A stretch of DNA of 64,000 nt, from contig NC_089450.1 of NCBI RefSeq assembly GCF_026210795.1, positions 3,038,001 to 3,102,000 on the forward strand, read 5' to 3'. Both the position numbers and the translations under genes were made by a program. This document shows, in pieces, positions 11,490 through 22,297 of this stretch (position 1 is its first letter; each line of letters begins with the position of its first letter). The notes under the pieces were generated by a model that saw only the letters and a list, made by a program, of their open reading frames with translations, had not been told where the DNA came from and made no database searches. Source of the stretch: Rhizophagus irregularis (lineage: Eukaryota; Glomeromycota; Glomeromycetes; Glomerales; Glomeraceae).

Positions 11490-13800
11490 TCTTACTTTTG
11501 AGAATTTTCCTTCTTGTGATATTATCGGATCAAAAGCACAACAACATTCATCAGTTTCTGTTGAAGTTTCTTCCAATATATCAAATCATTCGGATCATAC
11601 ATCATCTTCTAATGATGCTATATCAGAAAATAAAGAAAATGATAAGAAACGTCGTAAGTTGGATCATCTAATTGATTCAACTGGTGATGATAGTGGAAAC
11701 GCCTGAATTTAGTAGCATCGATTGGAATATTGATTTCATATTTATTACCAATTATAATCATATGTTAGCTTTACCTTATATTACTGAATATACTAGTTTC
11801 AAAGGAAAGATTACGCTACAGAGCCTACAGTTTTATTTGGACGGTAAAATAATTTTTAAATATTAAATAATTGAATCTATATTTATTTATTAATCATATT
11901 TTTTCTTTTATGGACGGAATTGTTGTATTTCTTTGGTGATAGTGTACTTAAAAGTCGAACTCATTCACAACTTGGATTTACTAATATTTTTACCGGTGTC
12001 ACTGCAGATTGGAATGTTGCACGATCTTTATATTCAATAGCAGACATTCAATCTTGTATTGATAAAGTGAGACCTGTAGGATTTGGTGAAAATCTGGTGA
12101 GGATCGCTGATACACATATTTTCAGTAATTTTTTTTTTATATAATTCTAACATACTCAATAGAATTTATATGAACTCGAAGTTACTGCTGCATATGGTTC
12201 AGGTTATTGTAATTGGATGATTGATTGTGGAGGTGAAAAGGTATTAACTTAACATTTAAGGATATGGATATGTTACTTAATTAATTAATTATTTATTATA
12301 AAAAAAAAATTGAATTTAATAGATTAGTATAGTGTCATCATCATCCACGGTACAAAATATACATCCTTTCTCCTTTTGATGAGACGGTATTAAATAATGC
12401 TGATGTTATCATTCTTAGCGACTTGCGTGATAAGGATGGAGCTAGATTCGAAACCATTCTTATTGAAATTGAAATTGTATTGGTACGAGTAAATATAATT
12501 TAAATTTAACATGATTTAATAACATTCTTTAAATATTATAACTAATTAATTATCATATTTAATAGCCAACACTTTAAAAAAATAAAGGAAATGTTTTATT
12601 CCCTTATACGATGAATGGAATTATTTTTGATATAATAGGTTTTTTGAGTCAACATCTAAGGGCCGTAGGATTACGTGGTATTCCCTTTTATGCAGTATCT
12701 CCTATAGCTGATGAATCCCTCAAATATTCTAATATATGTAGGGAATGGTACGTTAATCAATTGTTATTGAAACAAGAACCAGATATTTGTTAATACTATC
12801 TTTATGTCATTAGGATGTGTACCGAGAGACAGCAAAAATGTACTTGCCAGATAATCTGATACATCATCAAGACATGTTTGGGCAATCGTTATTATATTAT
12901 GCATCTAGAGCTGATAGTTCATTACAGGAAAAATATCAAGAACCATGCGTTGTCTTCGCTGGACATCTGTCATTACGTAGTGGTGCAGCCATTAATTCAT
13001 TAGAAAGTGGGGAAATAATTCAAACAATTCAATAATATTTACAAGTTTGTACATTGTAATAATTATTATTATATTACTTTTTCGCGTGACTAATTAATGA
13101 GAAATTTAAGAAGAATCCAGTATGATTGTGAGGAGGCAATGTCAGCGTTTGAAGGTTTACAAATAAAATCTAGTATATATCTTCCAATTGACATTCGATT
13201 GACAGTCAATGAGGTAATAAATATGTTGAGAGAAAGGAAACCACCTCAGCATGTTTAGAATCGGTCAATATAAGGCCGAATTTACCGAACTCATTTATGA
13301 GTGTTTAGATATCGTTAATATTTCTATTAATTCACAATTTGTTAGGACTGTTATGACAGAAATGTAAGTTCGATTTTTAATATTATTTACATATTTTGTT
13401 TGAATTCTCTAATAAAATTGTTTTATTATTATTTTAAGCTTGCCTCAAATATTGTATTGGTTAATCTTGGAAAAGATTCGCTAATAGCATCCTTGAATGG
13501 AACACTTAATATTCATAATACAAAAACATCATTAACTTCAGCGGAAAATCAATTAAATCAACAAAGATATGTTTGTGGGGAATTCAATGTCTCAAAAGTT
13601 TATTAATGAATTAACTGAACAAATGGTAAGTTTTAACAAAATAATCTTTTTTTTAATAATAAAATATATTAATAATTTTCATTAATTTTATTAGTATGGA
13701 TGTAGAATAGATGAATTTGAAGAAGATAAGAGGAGTTCAAGTTATAAAATTAGTTTTAATATCACCAAAAGCAATGATTTATTTGAATAATGAAAATTTT
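11490..13800 (+). pseudogene. broken multi-exon family gene, copy B
   Basis: The best-preserved copy of the unrecognised family. Exon pieces in order: S/N-rich N-terminus to 'KLDHLIDSTGDDSGN' (11476-11703), 'FITNYNHMLALPYITEYT' (about 11737-11790), 'FFGDSVLKSRTHSQLG' with 'TGVTADWNVARSLYSI' (11926-12049), 'NWMIDCGGEK' (12211-12240), 'DLRDKDGARFETILIEI' (12420-12470), 'GFLSQHLRAVGLRGIPFY' (12641-12694), 'VYRETAKMYLPDNL' (about 12815-12860), 'QEPCVVFAGHLSLRSGA' (12940-12990), 'SSIYLPIDIRLTVNE' (about 13170-13213) and 'LASNIVLVNLGKDSLIASL' (13437-13500). Introns are recognisable by GTGAGT or GTAAC starts and TAG ends. Stops after 'LLLKQEPDIC' and at 13256, and a frameshift at 13600, make an intact product unlikely. 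No signal peptide or known catalytic motif was seen. Confidence 0.6.
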
Positions 13801-14484
13801 AAAATTATTACAACTGATAATCAAATTAGGATTAAATTAACAAACATCTTGGTCGAACAATTATCTGTATTCAAATAAATTATATTAATAAAGTGATTAA
13901 TATTGTGATTTGTAAAAAAAAAAACGAACGATAAAAACGTAAAAAATTTTTATATTTTACAAATTAAAACTGAAAATACAAAGTGATTTTTTTACATGAA
14001 ATTTATTTTGAAACAATTAAAAAGTTTATTATAATAATAAAATAAATAAAATTTCAAAAGAAATGAATAATTTCATTTCTCATAGCGCAGCAAATTTTTA
14101 AAAATTTTATCCGTGAATATGATACATTTACGGAAATAAAAAAAAACGAACTGGGGGATAAATTTTTTTTTCAAAGTCTTTTCATCTAAAATCTTTTTTT
14201 TTTTGGAAATATTAGATGTTTATAACTAACATAAATGGCAGATTACAAGCAAAATTTGACTAGGAATTATGCAGATGGATAATTTGTTTGTCGATAATCT
14301 AAAAAAATTAAAAATTTATATAAAAAGAATGTAATGGAGTTGGGGAAATGGGGAAATGAAGCTCGATTACACTTTTAAAACTTTCTTAACGTGTAAAATT
14401 CATTTTTTTATACGACTTGGATGAACTTTTTTTATTTTATTATGATATTTTGTTTAGTTAACCTTACGAACTTTTTTTTTCTAC

Positions 14485-14929
14485 TTCTCTTTTTTTGGAT
14501 TTCTATTCAAATATGATATATTAGATCACTAAAATGTTTTGATTTTTTGATTTTTTTGTTCGCTTAACGGCAAGAAAATAGGTTATGCATACAGTAACTA
14601 TATAAGGTAAAAATCTTAATGTTTTAATAATAAAATCTAATAACATTTATTTGTTTTAGTTATAATTATGATTTAAATCTTTTTTTTTCATCCATTTATT
14701 TGATGGGGAATTGGGGAATTGAGATCCTCATAAAAATATCGAGCATTAAAATCCCGATCGAAAAATGGAGATAATCTGGCATTCATTTTACATGAAATTT
14801 TCACACATTATTTATTTTTATTATAATAATAAATTAATAATGGATACTGTAGATGTTCATATTTCATGTTTCGTTCTTTTTGTTTTATAATACATATTTC
14901 AAGGCAAAAGGTAAACCTCTAAAAAAACT
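14485..14929. other. gene-free spacer
   Basis: No gene seen. 'ggggaattggggaatt' words near 14705 also occur near 14340 and 23400, showing more pieces of the same dispersed repeat tail. Confidence 0.4.
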
Positions 14930-15445
14930 TGACGAAGTTGAAGACTCTAAAAGTCAAGATGAAGTTCCCCCCAAAAAAGAAAGTCTCTTACTGCGCAAAA
15001 AAAAAGAAATTTGTTTTAAAAAAAATATCAACACTTTTTTTAAAACAAAAAGACTTAGCTAATGAATATAGTAATGTTAGCAAAGGAAGTGACATCTTAA
15101 AGCAAAAGACCATTAGCTTTCTGTGGATAGTGACTCATATCAAGCTGGTTTAAGGCGTGAAAGAAATACCTTTTTCTATTATTGAAGAAGTTTTAACCCT
15201 ACTTGTGTAAAGATAAATTTAAGGGATCAAATGGTTAAGTTAATGATCAACAAACGTTACAATTTAAAGCAATATAATATTCGTGGGGAAGCAGCAACTA
15301 GTACGCCACTTCAGAATCTTAAAGCAATGCGTGTAACTGTTTTTCTTACCTGCCAATGCAACTGGAAGTGAAATTTTGTGTCCCTTGTTTATACATAAAC
15401 ATGAGAATCCCCGAGTTCTTAAAAATATTGATAGAAAATACTTCC
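14930..15445 (+). pseudogene. decayed pogo/Tigger-like (CENP-B-type) DDE transposase
   Basis: Pieces of one protein appear in order but in different frames. An N-terminal psq-type helix-turn-helix region has 'KKEIC' and 'KKISTLFLKQKDLANEY' (about 14995-15070). A middle part has 'LSVDSDSYQAGLRRERN' (about 15117-15170) and 'IIEEVLTL'. A CENP-B-like second HTH part has 'NKRYNLKQYNIRGEAAT' (about 15250-15300). The start of the DDE core has 'VTVFLT', 'NATGSEILCPLFIHKH' and 'NPRVLKNIDRK' (15330-15440). The order and the phrase 'NATG.E.L.PLFIHK..NPR' are typical of Tc1/pogo family transposases. At least three frameshifts and an internal deletion between the HTH and the DDE core inactivate it. Terminal repeats were not found. 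Confidence 0.7.
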
Positions 15446-15799
15446 AATAGCAAAAGTTTAATTTTTTTATAATGCGAAATTATAATATGCATATATACAT
15501 AATATAATAAAACATTATTTTGAAACGTACATAATAATACTTTAAAAAAATTTTATTTAAAATTACTTTAATTAATAAATTTTAGATATCAAAATGTTTA
15601 ACGAATTATTTAATATTATGTAAAAAAATATTAACACCCTTATTAATTCATGATATCATTTTTTTTAATACCCTGAAAAAAAAAATATCCAATTTGCCCA
15701 AATTTAGTTAGATTCTCTTTCATTTTGTGGACTGCGTATTGGCGCGGAAATTATTATTATATTGTTAATAATAATTAATTAATAAAAATATATATTTGA
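15446..15799. other. gene-free spacer
   Basis: Very A+T-rich sequence with homopolymer runs; nothing recognisable. Confidence 0.3.
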
Positions 15800-16382
15800 A
15801 TAAATAAAAAAAAATTTTTTTTTCGCAATTAGATAATTTATGAAATGTGGTGTGCTTACATTATATTCATTTACTGTATTATTTCATATACTATCGCTAT
15901 CATTCAAACTTTAGTTATTTAACCATTTGGTATTAAGAGTGAGTGACAATTTGATATGATCACGTGAGTGAATTATACGGTGATCGTCTTTTTTTAAGTT
16001 TTTCGACACATATACATTAGAAAGCAACTGATTTAAAATTGTTGTTAATAATTAGCTTTATATAGACAAAGATTTTTGACCATTGGTTACTTTGTTATTA
16101 GTTTTTATATGTTTTGGAGAAATCTTAAATTCACGTGCTGCGATATAAATTCTTGTAATCAAAATTTCAAAAAATGTATAGTTCTCTTTACCACTGTTAA
16201 AGGATTAAAAATAATAATATTTATTAAATAATGTTAAAAGATACAATGGTCTAGTTATACTATATATTTCTACTGCGACAGTAGTAACTTTACTAACAAA
16301 GGAATAAATAAATAAAGAATAAAGAATAAACATGAAAAAACCCTATTCATTGAATATTACGAATTTATTGTTGAAACCGAGT

Positions 16383-16967
16383 TTACGTTGAAAGATGATT
16401 TAAATAAGCAAGAACCGCTTGCTGAAGCTGATTTTGAATATCCGAATTAGTTGTAGGCATAATAATAATAGTCGACTGAGGAGAACTAATATTAATACCA
16501 AACGAATTAAGCAGAGGAAGGATATTAGATTGAGATGAATCACTAGGTTGATTTTGTTGCGGAAGTGAAACGTTATTGGACGTGGATTGCTGCTGATTGT
16601 TATTATGAGGAATATTGTTTGAATCGTGATGATTATTATCATTAGAAATAGTAACGTTATTGTTTGACGTGGGTTGTTGATAATTGTTATCAGGAGTAAT
16701 AGTAGTGTTGTTAGGAATGCCGGGTTGATGAGTATGTTGATATTGTTGCTGATGATTATGATTAGGCGAAGCGACATTGGTGTTGTTGTTCAACATGGAT
16801 TGTTGTTGAGATTGTTGATCAAAAATCGCATTATTAACATTATTACTATATGTGGCATGCGTATATGTATCGTATGTATCGTATGCCTGCGTAGCAGTTG
16901 TTGTTTGCAAATTAGATTCGTGGACATTGCTATTAAAATTGTTTGGTGATGAATTATTAATATTCAT
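16383..16967 (-). CDS. Q/N-rich prion-like hypothetical protein, copy 2
   Basis: Intronless 194-residue frame starting at the ATG at 16967, inverted paralogue of the gene at 5890-6474. The composition (N, Q, S, T, H runs) and the conserved C-terminal block 'SNILPLLNSFGINIS' to 'DIQNQLQQ' are shared. Differences include single-residue in-frame insertions or deletions within the Q and N runs. The last residues differ ('AYLNHLST' versus 'AYLNRSQQ') because of a frame change in the final codons. Leader and TATA region are conserved, so both copies are probably transcribed. Function unknown. Confidence 0.7.
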   Translation of the reverse strand: MNINNSSPNNFNSNVHESNLQTTTATQAYDTYDTYTHATYSNNVNNAIFDQQSQQQSMLNNNTNVASPNHNHQQQYQHTHQPGIPNNTTITPDNNYQQPTSNNNVTISNDNNHHDSNNIPHNNNQQQSTSNNVSLPQQNQPSDSSQSNILPLLNSFGINISSPQSTIIIMPTTNSDIQNQLQQAVLAYLNHLST

Positions 16968-17053
16968 AGTTTTCTTTTTGCTATCGAGTTATATTGATAT
17001 AAAATAAATGAGGTATCAATTTTTCAGAACGAATTATTGCTTCCAGAGTTTGT

Positions 17054-17069
17054 TTATAGTATATATAGT
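17054..17069 (-). promoter_or_regulatory. TATA region of Q/N-rich copy 2
   Basis: On the minus strand 'atatatactataaac' lies about 90 bases before the start codon at the same position as in copy 1, followed by the conserved 'aaactctgga' leader. Confidence 0.5.
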
Positions 17070-17300
17070 ATGATATATGTATACTCGGATAAAATATGAT
17101 ATTTAATTAAAATTTCCTTTTAACTTATTTAAAAAATCCTGGAAATATCATCGCATTTTTAAATAAATATATATAGATAGAAAAATAGGAATAAAATTAT
17201 GAGTTATGATCGATAAATCCGATAACATATAAGTTGATAAGTCCGGGAATAAGTGAAATTTTTTTTCTGATTTTTTTTTTTTTGATGTCAAAGTATTATC

Positions 17301-17749
17301 CGATCATTTATATATTAAAAAAATTAATTTATTTATGTTACTATAAAGTTAATTTGAGAATTTTGGTTTGCAGGTAATAAACAAAGCTGCTCAAAGAACA
17401 GATGAGAAACGGAACACAAACAAAAATAATAATATATATATATATATTTATTTTAAAATTTGCTTTTCAGTTTTACCAATAATTTATTACTTTATATAGT
17501 TATCAAAGAATTCTTTAATGGTTACACATAAATGAGTAAATATTTAAATTGCCATGAAAAACATACCCATGTGATTATTTTCCTGTAGAGTTACTTGTAT
17601 ACATATAACTCATTAGTCATTACATGTAAAAAAAAGCGTGACGTGATAACTGCTATGTAGCAGTAACACAGGTGACACAAAAACACAAATATATTATAAT
17701 TTCATGAAAAGGGAGACATACACATATAAATAAAATAGGATGATTTTTT
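17301..17749. other. rearranged repeat block, no gene
   Basis: The part 17345-17460 is an inverted match of 8060-8190. The rest is unremarkable A+T-rich sequence. Confidence 0.4.
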
Positions 17750-18320
17750 TTTTCGGTTAAATTAATATAAACCATTGGTTTTTGTGTAATGTATAAAAAA
17801 AAATGTACATAATAAAAAAAAAAATAATAAATATTTTTTTTACAATGAAATTTATTTAATTTTAAATTAAGAAATATCGATTATAAAATATATAGATATA
17901 GATATAAATAATATCATTAGATTTATTAGATTTAAAATCTAATGGGAAATAATTTTATATAAATTAAAATGTCTAAAATAAAAATTCTTTAGAAGTGTAA
18001 CGTACAATGACAAAATATCCTGGCGAATATTTTAAATATTACTAACAAATGAAATAAGATATCAAGAATTAATCAATCAAAAAAAAAATAAAAAATAAAA
18101 AAAGTAAAAAAAAATTTCAATATATTGTGAACATATTTGTAAAACAAATAAAAAAAGCTCTTTTTCTTTACGATGGTTCCAATAGAAAACATTTTAACTT
18201 TCCTAATGAAGAATGTTACCAAAGTACACAAGAAATTCAAGTAATTGACAAATTTCTTTTGGCTAAGCGGTATGTTCCGAGATCTACAGATCTACATTAC
18301 TTTATGAAGGTTTTTTTATA
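17750..18320 (+). pseudogene. coding fragment of unrecognised gene inside a direct repeat
   Basis: A frame open to 18321 encodes 'KKALFLYDGSNRKHFNFP' and 'EECYQSTQEIQVIDKFLL' followed by about 20 more residues. The related copy at 8660-8790 has lost the frame. Upstream sequence is shared between the copies but shows no start I can defend, so this looks like one or two exons of a larger lost gene. No family recognised. Confidence 0.4.
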
Positions 18321-18321
18321 A

Positions 18322-19460
18322 ACAAGGATGAATTTTGTTATTGGAGAAGGTTTTTTGGTTGTATAATTGGTTTTTTTGAGTCGAATTTAGTTTTAAATGT
18401 GGCGATGATAGGTTGATCGGTCACGGCTTACGCTTAAAAATTTCATTTACTCAATTTAATGTGAAAAATTGAACTTAATTAGTTATCATATACTGTAACT
18501 GCAAATAATTTAATTTATAAAATATACTAGTACATTCCTATATATTTGTCTCCTTATAATAAATATTTTCTACCAACAGTACAACATACTATTGATTGAT
18601 TGCAATCACGTCTGTAAAATTTCAATAATATTTGTCCAGTTAATGGAAGATTTTTTTTTGATTATATCGATATAGATTAAATTAATATAAATATACATGT
18701 GTGTGTGTATTAGTAATATAATATTCATATTGCATGTATTATATTCATTATATTCATATTTATGTACAACTGAATTCCCTCTCTTCTTAGCTCGGAATAT
18801 TAATCATAAAGTTGGTAAAAAAATAAATTACAAACAAGTGAAGAATATTGAAATTTCATAATAGTGAGTTTTTGCGTGTGTTTATACGTAAACTATGCAC
18901 CATTATGTAAACTTTTCGTCATATAAACGTATTATAATGACATTAATAATAATCAAGCGATTTCTCAGATTTTATGCCTATTTCTTAAAAAAAAACACAT
19001 CATTAATTTATATTCTCCATATAATTTATTAAATTCAGCCAAACGTCAGTATTTGATTATTTGTGTGCATAAATTAAAACCATGCTTTAAAAGAATGTTT
19101 TATTACATTCTTCATTACAATTAAAATTGCAGTTAGAAAAATTAAATTTCAATTTTTTGTCTTATAAATGTAATTTTTTGTATATAAAGATATAAATTTT
19201 TATTTTTATAATAATTAAATAGCTTATTTTTGATTTTATTTGTTCGGAATAATAAGTGTCGGGATTTGAATTTTCGATGATCATAAAACATATACCGTGC
19301 TGATCATCTTAATCATGTTTAAAGGGGGAGTTATGACTAATAAATGTAAAATATATGAAATGTGATTTATTTTGAACTTGTTCATTTCTAATAAAATCAT
19401 GACATTCGAATTTATAATAAATATTTTTTAACCATAATTGAGTTAATTATGATTCAATTA
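18322..19460. other. gene-free stretch
   Basis: No gene recognised; A+T-rich with short 'tgtgtgtgtat' and 'attatattcat' microsatellite-like words near 18700-18760. Confidence 0.35.
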
Positions 19461-20405
19461 CAGTCCCCGGCGAAAAGAATGGCGGTGCGAGTATCATTTG
19501 TTATTTTGGATATGAGATCAGAATTATCCTATTTAAATTAAAACTTGTAAATGCCCAATGGATTTTTAGAATACTATTTTAAAAAGCAATAAAAAAAAAT
19601 GAAAATTTATTGTTGTTTTTACACCTATTTTACCTTCTAAAAAACCAAGAAGTTATAAATTTAATAGAAATCGGAGCATAATAATTTGCTATGAATTTTT
19701 TTAAAATGCTCAAAATCCTACATAATAATAAATTCCAATTTTTTTTTAAAAAAAACCACTTACTTTAACTGCCAAATATTATAATTGCATTTAGTTATAT
19801 CACATTATCACAGAGAAATACTACTAATAATTTTTTGAATTTGGTATGAAAATTTGAAATAAAAAGTTTAAACTTCATTTTCTCATCAACCAAAGCTTGT
19901 ATTGAAACAAAATTTCAACTATTAGATTTCTTGCAATTACGAGATTTAAATAATGGTCTTTTATTATATTATTGAGTTTTTATATTGCTTTTAGAAATGA
20001 TTATCTTTATACAACATAAAAATTCATAATACTCACTATTATACTTGAACTATCACATTACACAGATGCTACACAGTAATTTTGAGACCACCATTCGAAC
20101 CACATAGTCAAGAGGAATCCAATGGTGGTAAATTTGTCTCAATCTGACCTCTGGATGGCGAGAAAGTTAAGAAAATATTAAAATATCATAACAAAATAAC
20201 GCTGGTTAAGAGTGCGAATAGTATGCAATAATAAATTAAAGCATTTATTGACACGGGAAGATGATCATATCAAATGTTATTTAAATAATGAAATATATGT
20301 ATTTTCTGTTCCTCTTTCAGAAAATAAAAAAATATTTCACATTTTACTATAGATTACATTCGTGATATCAAAAAAACTGACCGCCATTCTTTTCGCCGGG
20401 GTCTG
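19461..20405. mobile_element. non-autonomous Tc1/mariner-type element, 945 bp
   Basis: Terminal inverted repeats of about 26 bases: the left end starts 'cagtccccggcgaaaag' and continues 'aatggcggt'; the right end is its reverse complement with one mismatch (T to A in the fourth base). Each end is flanked by TA (19459-19460 and 20406-20407), the target duplication of the IS630/Tc1/mariner group. The G+C-rich ends stand out in this background. The interior has no open transposase. A small internal hairpin pairs 'ccaccatt' with 'aatggtgg' near 20090-20130. Confidence 0.85.
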
Positions 20406-20427
20406 TATAGGCTTATAGTATATATGC

Positions 20428-20890
20428 AATTACCTATGGCACGCCAGGCAGGACAGATGTTTAACGTAAAAGCTAAATCATTTGACGTTAACACCATATC
20501 ATTTGACTTTGGAGTACAAAGCATTTGGCGTTAAATATAAACCATTTGTCATTAATTCCAAAGCATTTGTCATTAATTCCCAAAGCATTTGCCATTTATT
20601 CCAAAGTATTTGCAAATCTATAAACAAATTTCCTATAAAGGAAATAGGATTTCACGAGACTTTTAAAAAGAAAATTATTACTTAAATTGCACCATTTGAA
20701 TTTTAACCAAATATGGAAAATTATTTTCATATCGCCAAACTGTTTGACAGTATTGGCAAAGAATTTAACTATAAAGTCAAACAGTTTGTCGGTACAGCAA
20801 ATCATTTGAATTTCGCAGTTAACCTTAAACGTCAAATGATTTAGCTTTTACGTTTAAACATCTGTCCAGTCCGGCGTGCCATAATTACCT
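20428..20890. mobile_element. MITE with 8-bp target duplication, 447 bp (hAT-like)
   Basis: The element 20436-20882 has inverted ends of about 50 bases starting 'atggcacgcc' and continuing 'ggacagatgttt' and 'aacgtaaaagctaaatcat'. It is flanked by perfect 8-base direct repeats 'aattacct' at 20428-20435 and 20883-20890. Eight-base duplications are typical of hAT elements. Inside, a variable motif of the form 'ca ttt g .c .tt aattcc' recurs about six times between 20500 and 20620. No coding capacity. Confidence 0.85.
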
Positions 20891-20910
20891 ATATTTTATA
20901 GTTAAGTATT

Positions 20911-21396
20911 ATGCAACTAAAGATGGTCAATGGTCCTAAAGACCATCTCTCTGGTCCTACGTGGCAAAAAGACCAGACCAGGACGCAGTCTCTTATGGTC
21001 CTAATCGATCACGTGATAAATCAAGACCGCAGTCTTTTTTAGGATCATAGCCTTCTAAAGAAATATAACTACAAATTATATTATAATGTTAAATAATAAA
21101 TGCTTATTTATGGAATTTTTATTATTTATTTAAATCATAAAGAGCAGATTTTACATTTTTAGGAATATTTGAGAAAAAAATATTTTTAAGTAAGACCTGA
21201 GGTCCCAAACCGTTCTTAAAAAAGAAAATAAAAGGAAATGTTATGAAAAAATCAATTTCGTAAGACGGACTGATGGTTTCTTGGTCCGTCTCCGGTTCAG
21301 TCCTGCTGTGCCACAAATGAGTAAGGCCCGCAGTCCAGTCCTACAAAGACCGAGACTGGCTTAGACCGGACTGAGTAGGATCATTTATATGCAACT
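20911..21396. mobile_element. hAT-like non-autonomous element with 8-bp target duplication, 470 bp
   Basis: Perfect 8-base direct repeats 'atgcaact' at 20911-20918 and 21389-21396 enclose 20919-21388. The ends are only weakly inverted ('aaagatggtc' against 'ataaatgatc' read inward). Both subterminal regions are unusually G+C-rich and carry repeated 'ggtcc', 'gaccgc' and 'agaccgga' words (20950-21050 and 21270-21375), as expected for hAT transposase binding arrays. No open transposase inside. Confidence 0.75.
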
Positions 21397-21504
21397 TAAT
21401 GTAAAAGATCTTTTAAGTAATAAACGATATAATTCAGGAAGTCGAAATTTTTTATGTAAACTGATATTTATTAACAGGCGGCAATATTGTAACGATTTTT
21501 GCTT

Positions 21505-21712
21505 TAGAGCTGATTTCATAATGTTACGGGACACTTAGCAAAAGAACTCGGAAATTTTCGGTAAATTTCAAAATAAAATAAAATTATACCACCATTCTCG
21601 GAATAGTACTCCAAAATTAGCGTATAATTTTTATTTTATATCTAGCTTTACCGAATATTTCTGAGTTCTTTAAAATTTGTTAAGTGTCCCGTAAATTATG
21701 AAATCAGCTGTA
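21505..21712. mobile_element. Tc1/mariner-type MITE, 204 bp
   Basis: Inverted ends (left 'gagctgatttcataat' and 'gggacacttagc', right end matching in reverse complement) define 21507-21710, with TA on each side. A relative lies at 27318-27515. The interior includes 'gaactcgga' and 'ggtaaa' words on both arms, so the whole element is close to one large foldback. Confidence 0.85.
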
Positions 21713-22297
21713 AACAAACTGAAACCCGATTAATAATTCTCGGGTCCCAAGAATATGGACGAAACATATTCTAATAAAAATTTGTTTTTTAAAAGCCAGT
21801 AATTTTTTTTAAACATACGACATTATTTTAGTTTTTAAAGTCTAAAGAAAAAAAAAATAAGTGTGTACTATTCATTCTAAGTTTTCACTTTAAATATATA
21901 AATTAATATTTTTATATACAGTTTACCTAATAACGTCTTAAAATAATCCAAATTAAAATTCTTTAAATTAATCTCGTAATGAGAAATTAAATGTTAATTC
22001 TTGTAATCAAAACTTTAACTTATCGCGTCCATCTTTTTCTTTGCACAATAGTTTGCTAGTACGTAAAAGGAAACAACACAGTAATTTAAATATGTTAAAA
22101 ATAATATACTAAAATTACAATTTAATCTAATAATTATAGAAAAAAAAAATATTGAATTTTCAAATATAATAACTCCTAAACCCAAATATCCTTTCAAGTT
22201 TCAAGATATTCAAACGATGAATTTAAACGTAAAAAAATATACCTAATTGCAAAGATATATAATTAAATTTATTAAAATTGATTAAAGGTGTCAACTA
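21713..22297. other. gene-free spacer
   Basis: Nothing recognisable apart from A+T-rich sequence. Confidence 0.3.

Larger units (their letters stand above)
9960..14480 (+). repeat. segmental duplication, copy B (direct repeat of 480-4450)
   Basis: Second copy of the segment described at 480-4450. It is interrupted near its left end by a LINE fragment (10270-11165), which therefore probably arrived after, or at one border of, the duplication. The internal broken gene is better preserved than in copy A. Confidence 0.75.
15800..17300 (-). repeat. inverted duplication, right arm (pairs with 5490-6875)
   Basis: Reverse-complement match to the 5.5-6.9 kb segment, covering promoter, leader, gene and 3' flank. 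Its inner edge passes into a further rearranged block that matches 8060-8190 inverted and 8330-8800 direct. Confidence 0.8.

Noticed and set aside
1610-13800. Crinkler (CRN) effector identity for the broken gene family
   Set aside because: Considered because such genes are common in this lineage, but I saw neither an LFLAK-like N-terminus nor a recognisable CRN C-terminal domain.
20080-20130. tRNA-like 'ggttcgaatgg' on the minus strand
   Set aside because: It is part of a small hairpin in the Tc1-type element; no acceptor stem, D-loop or anticodon arm fits.
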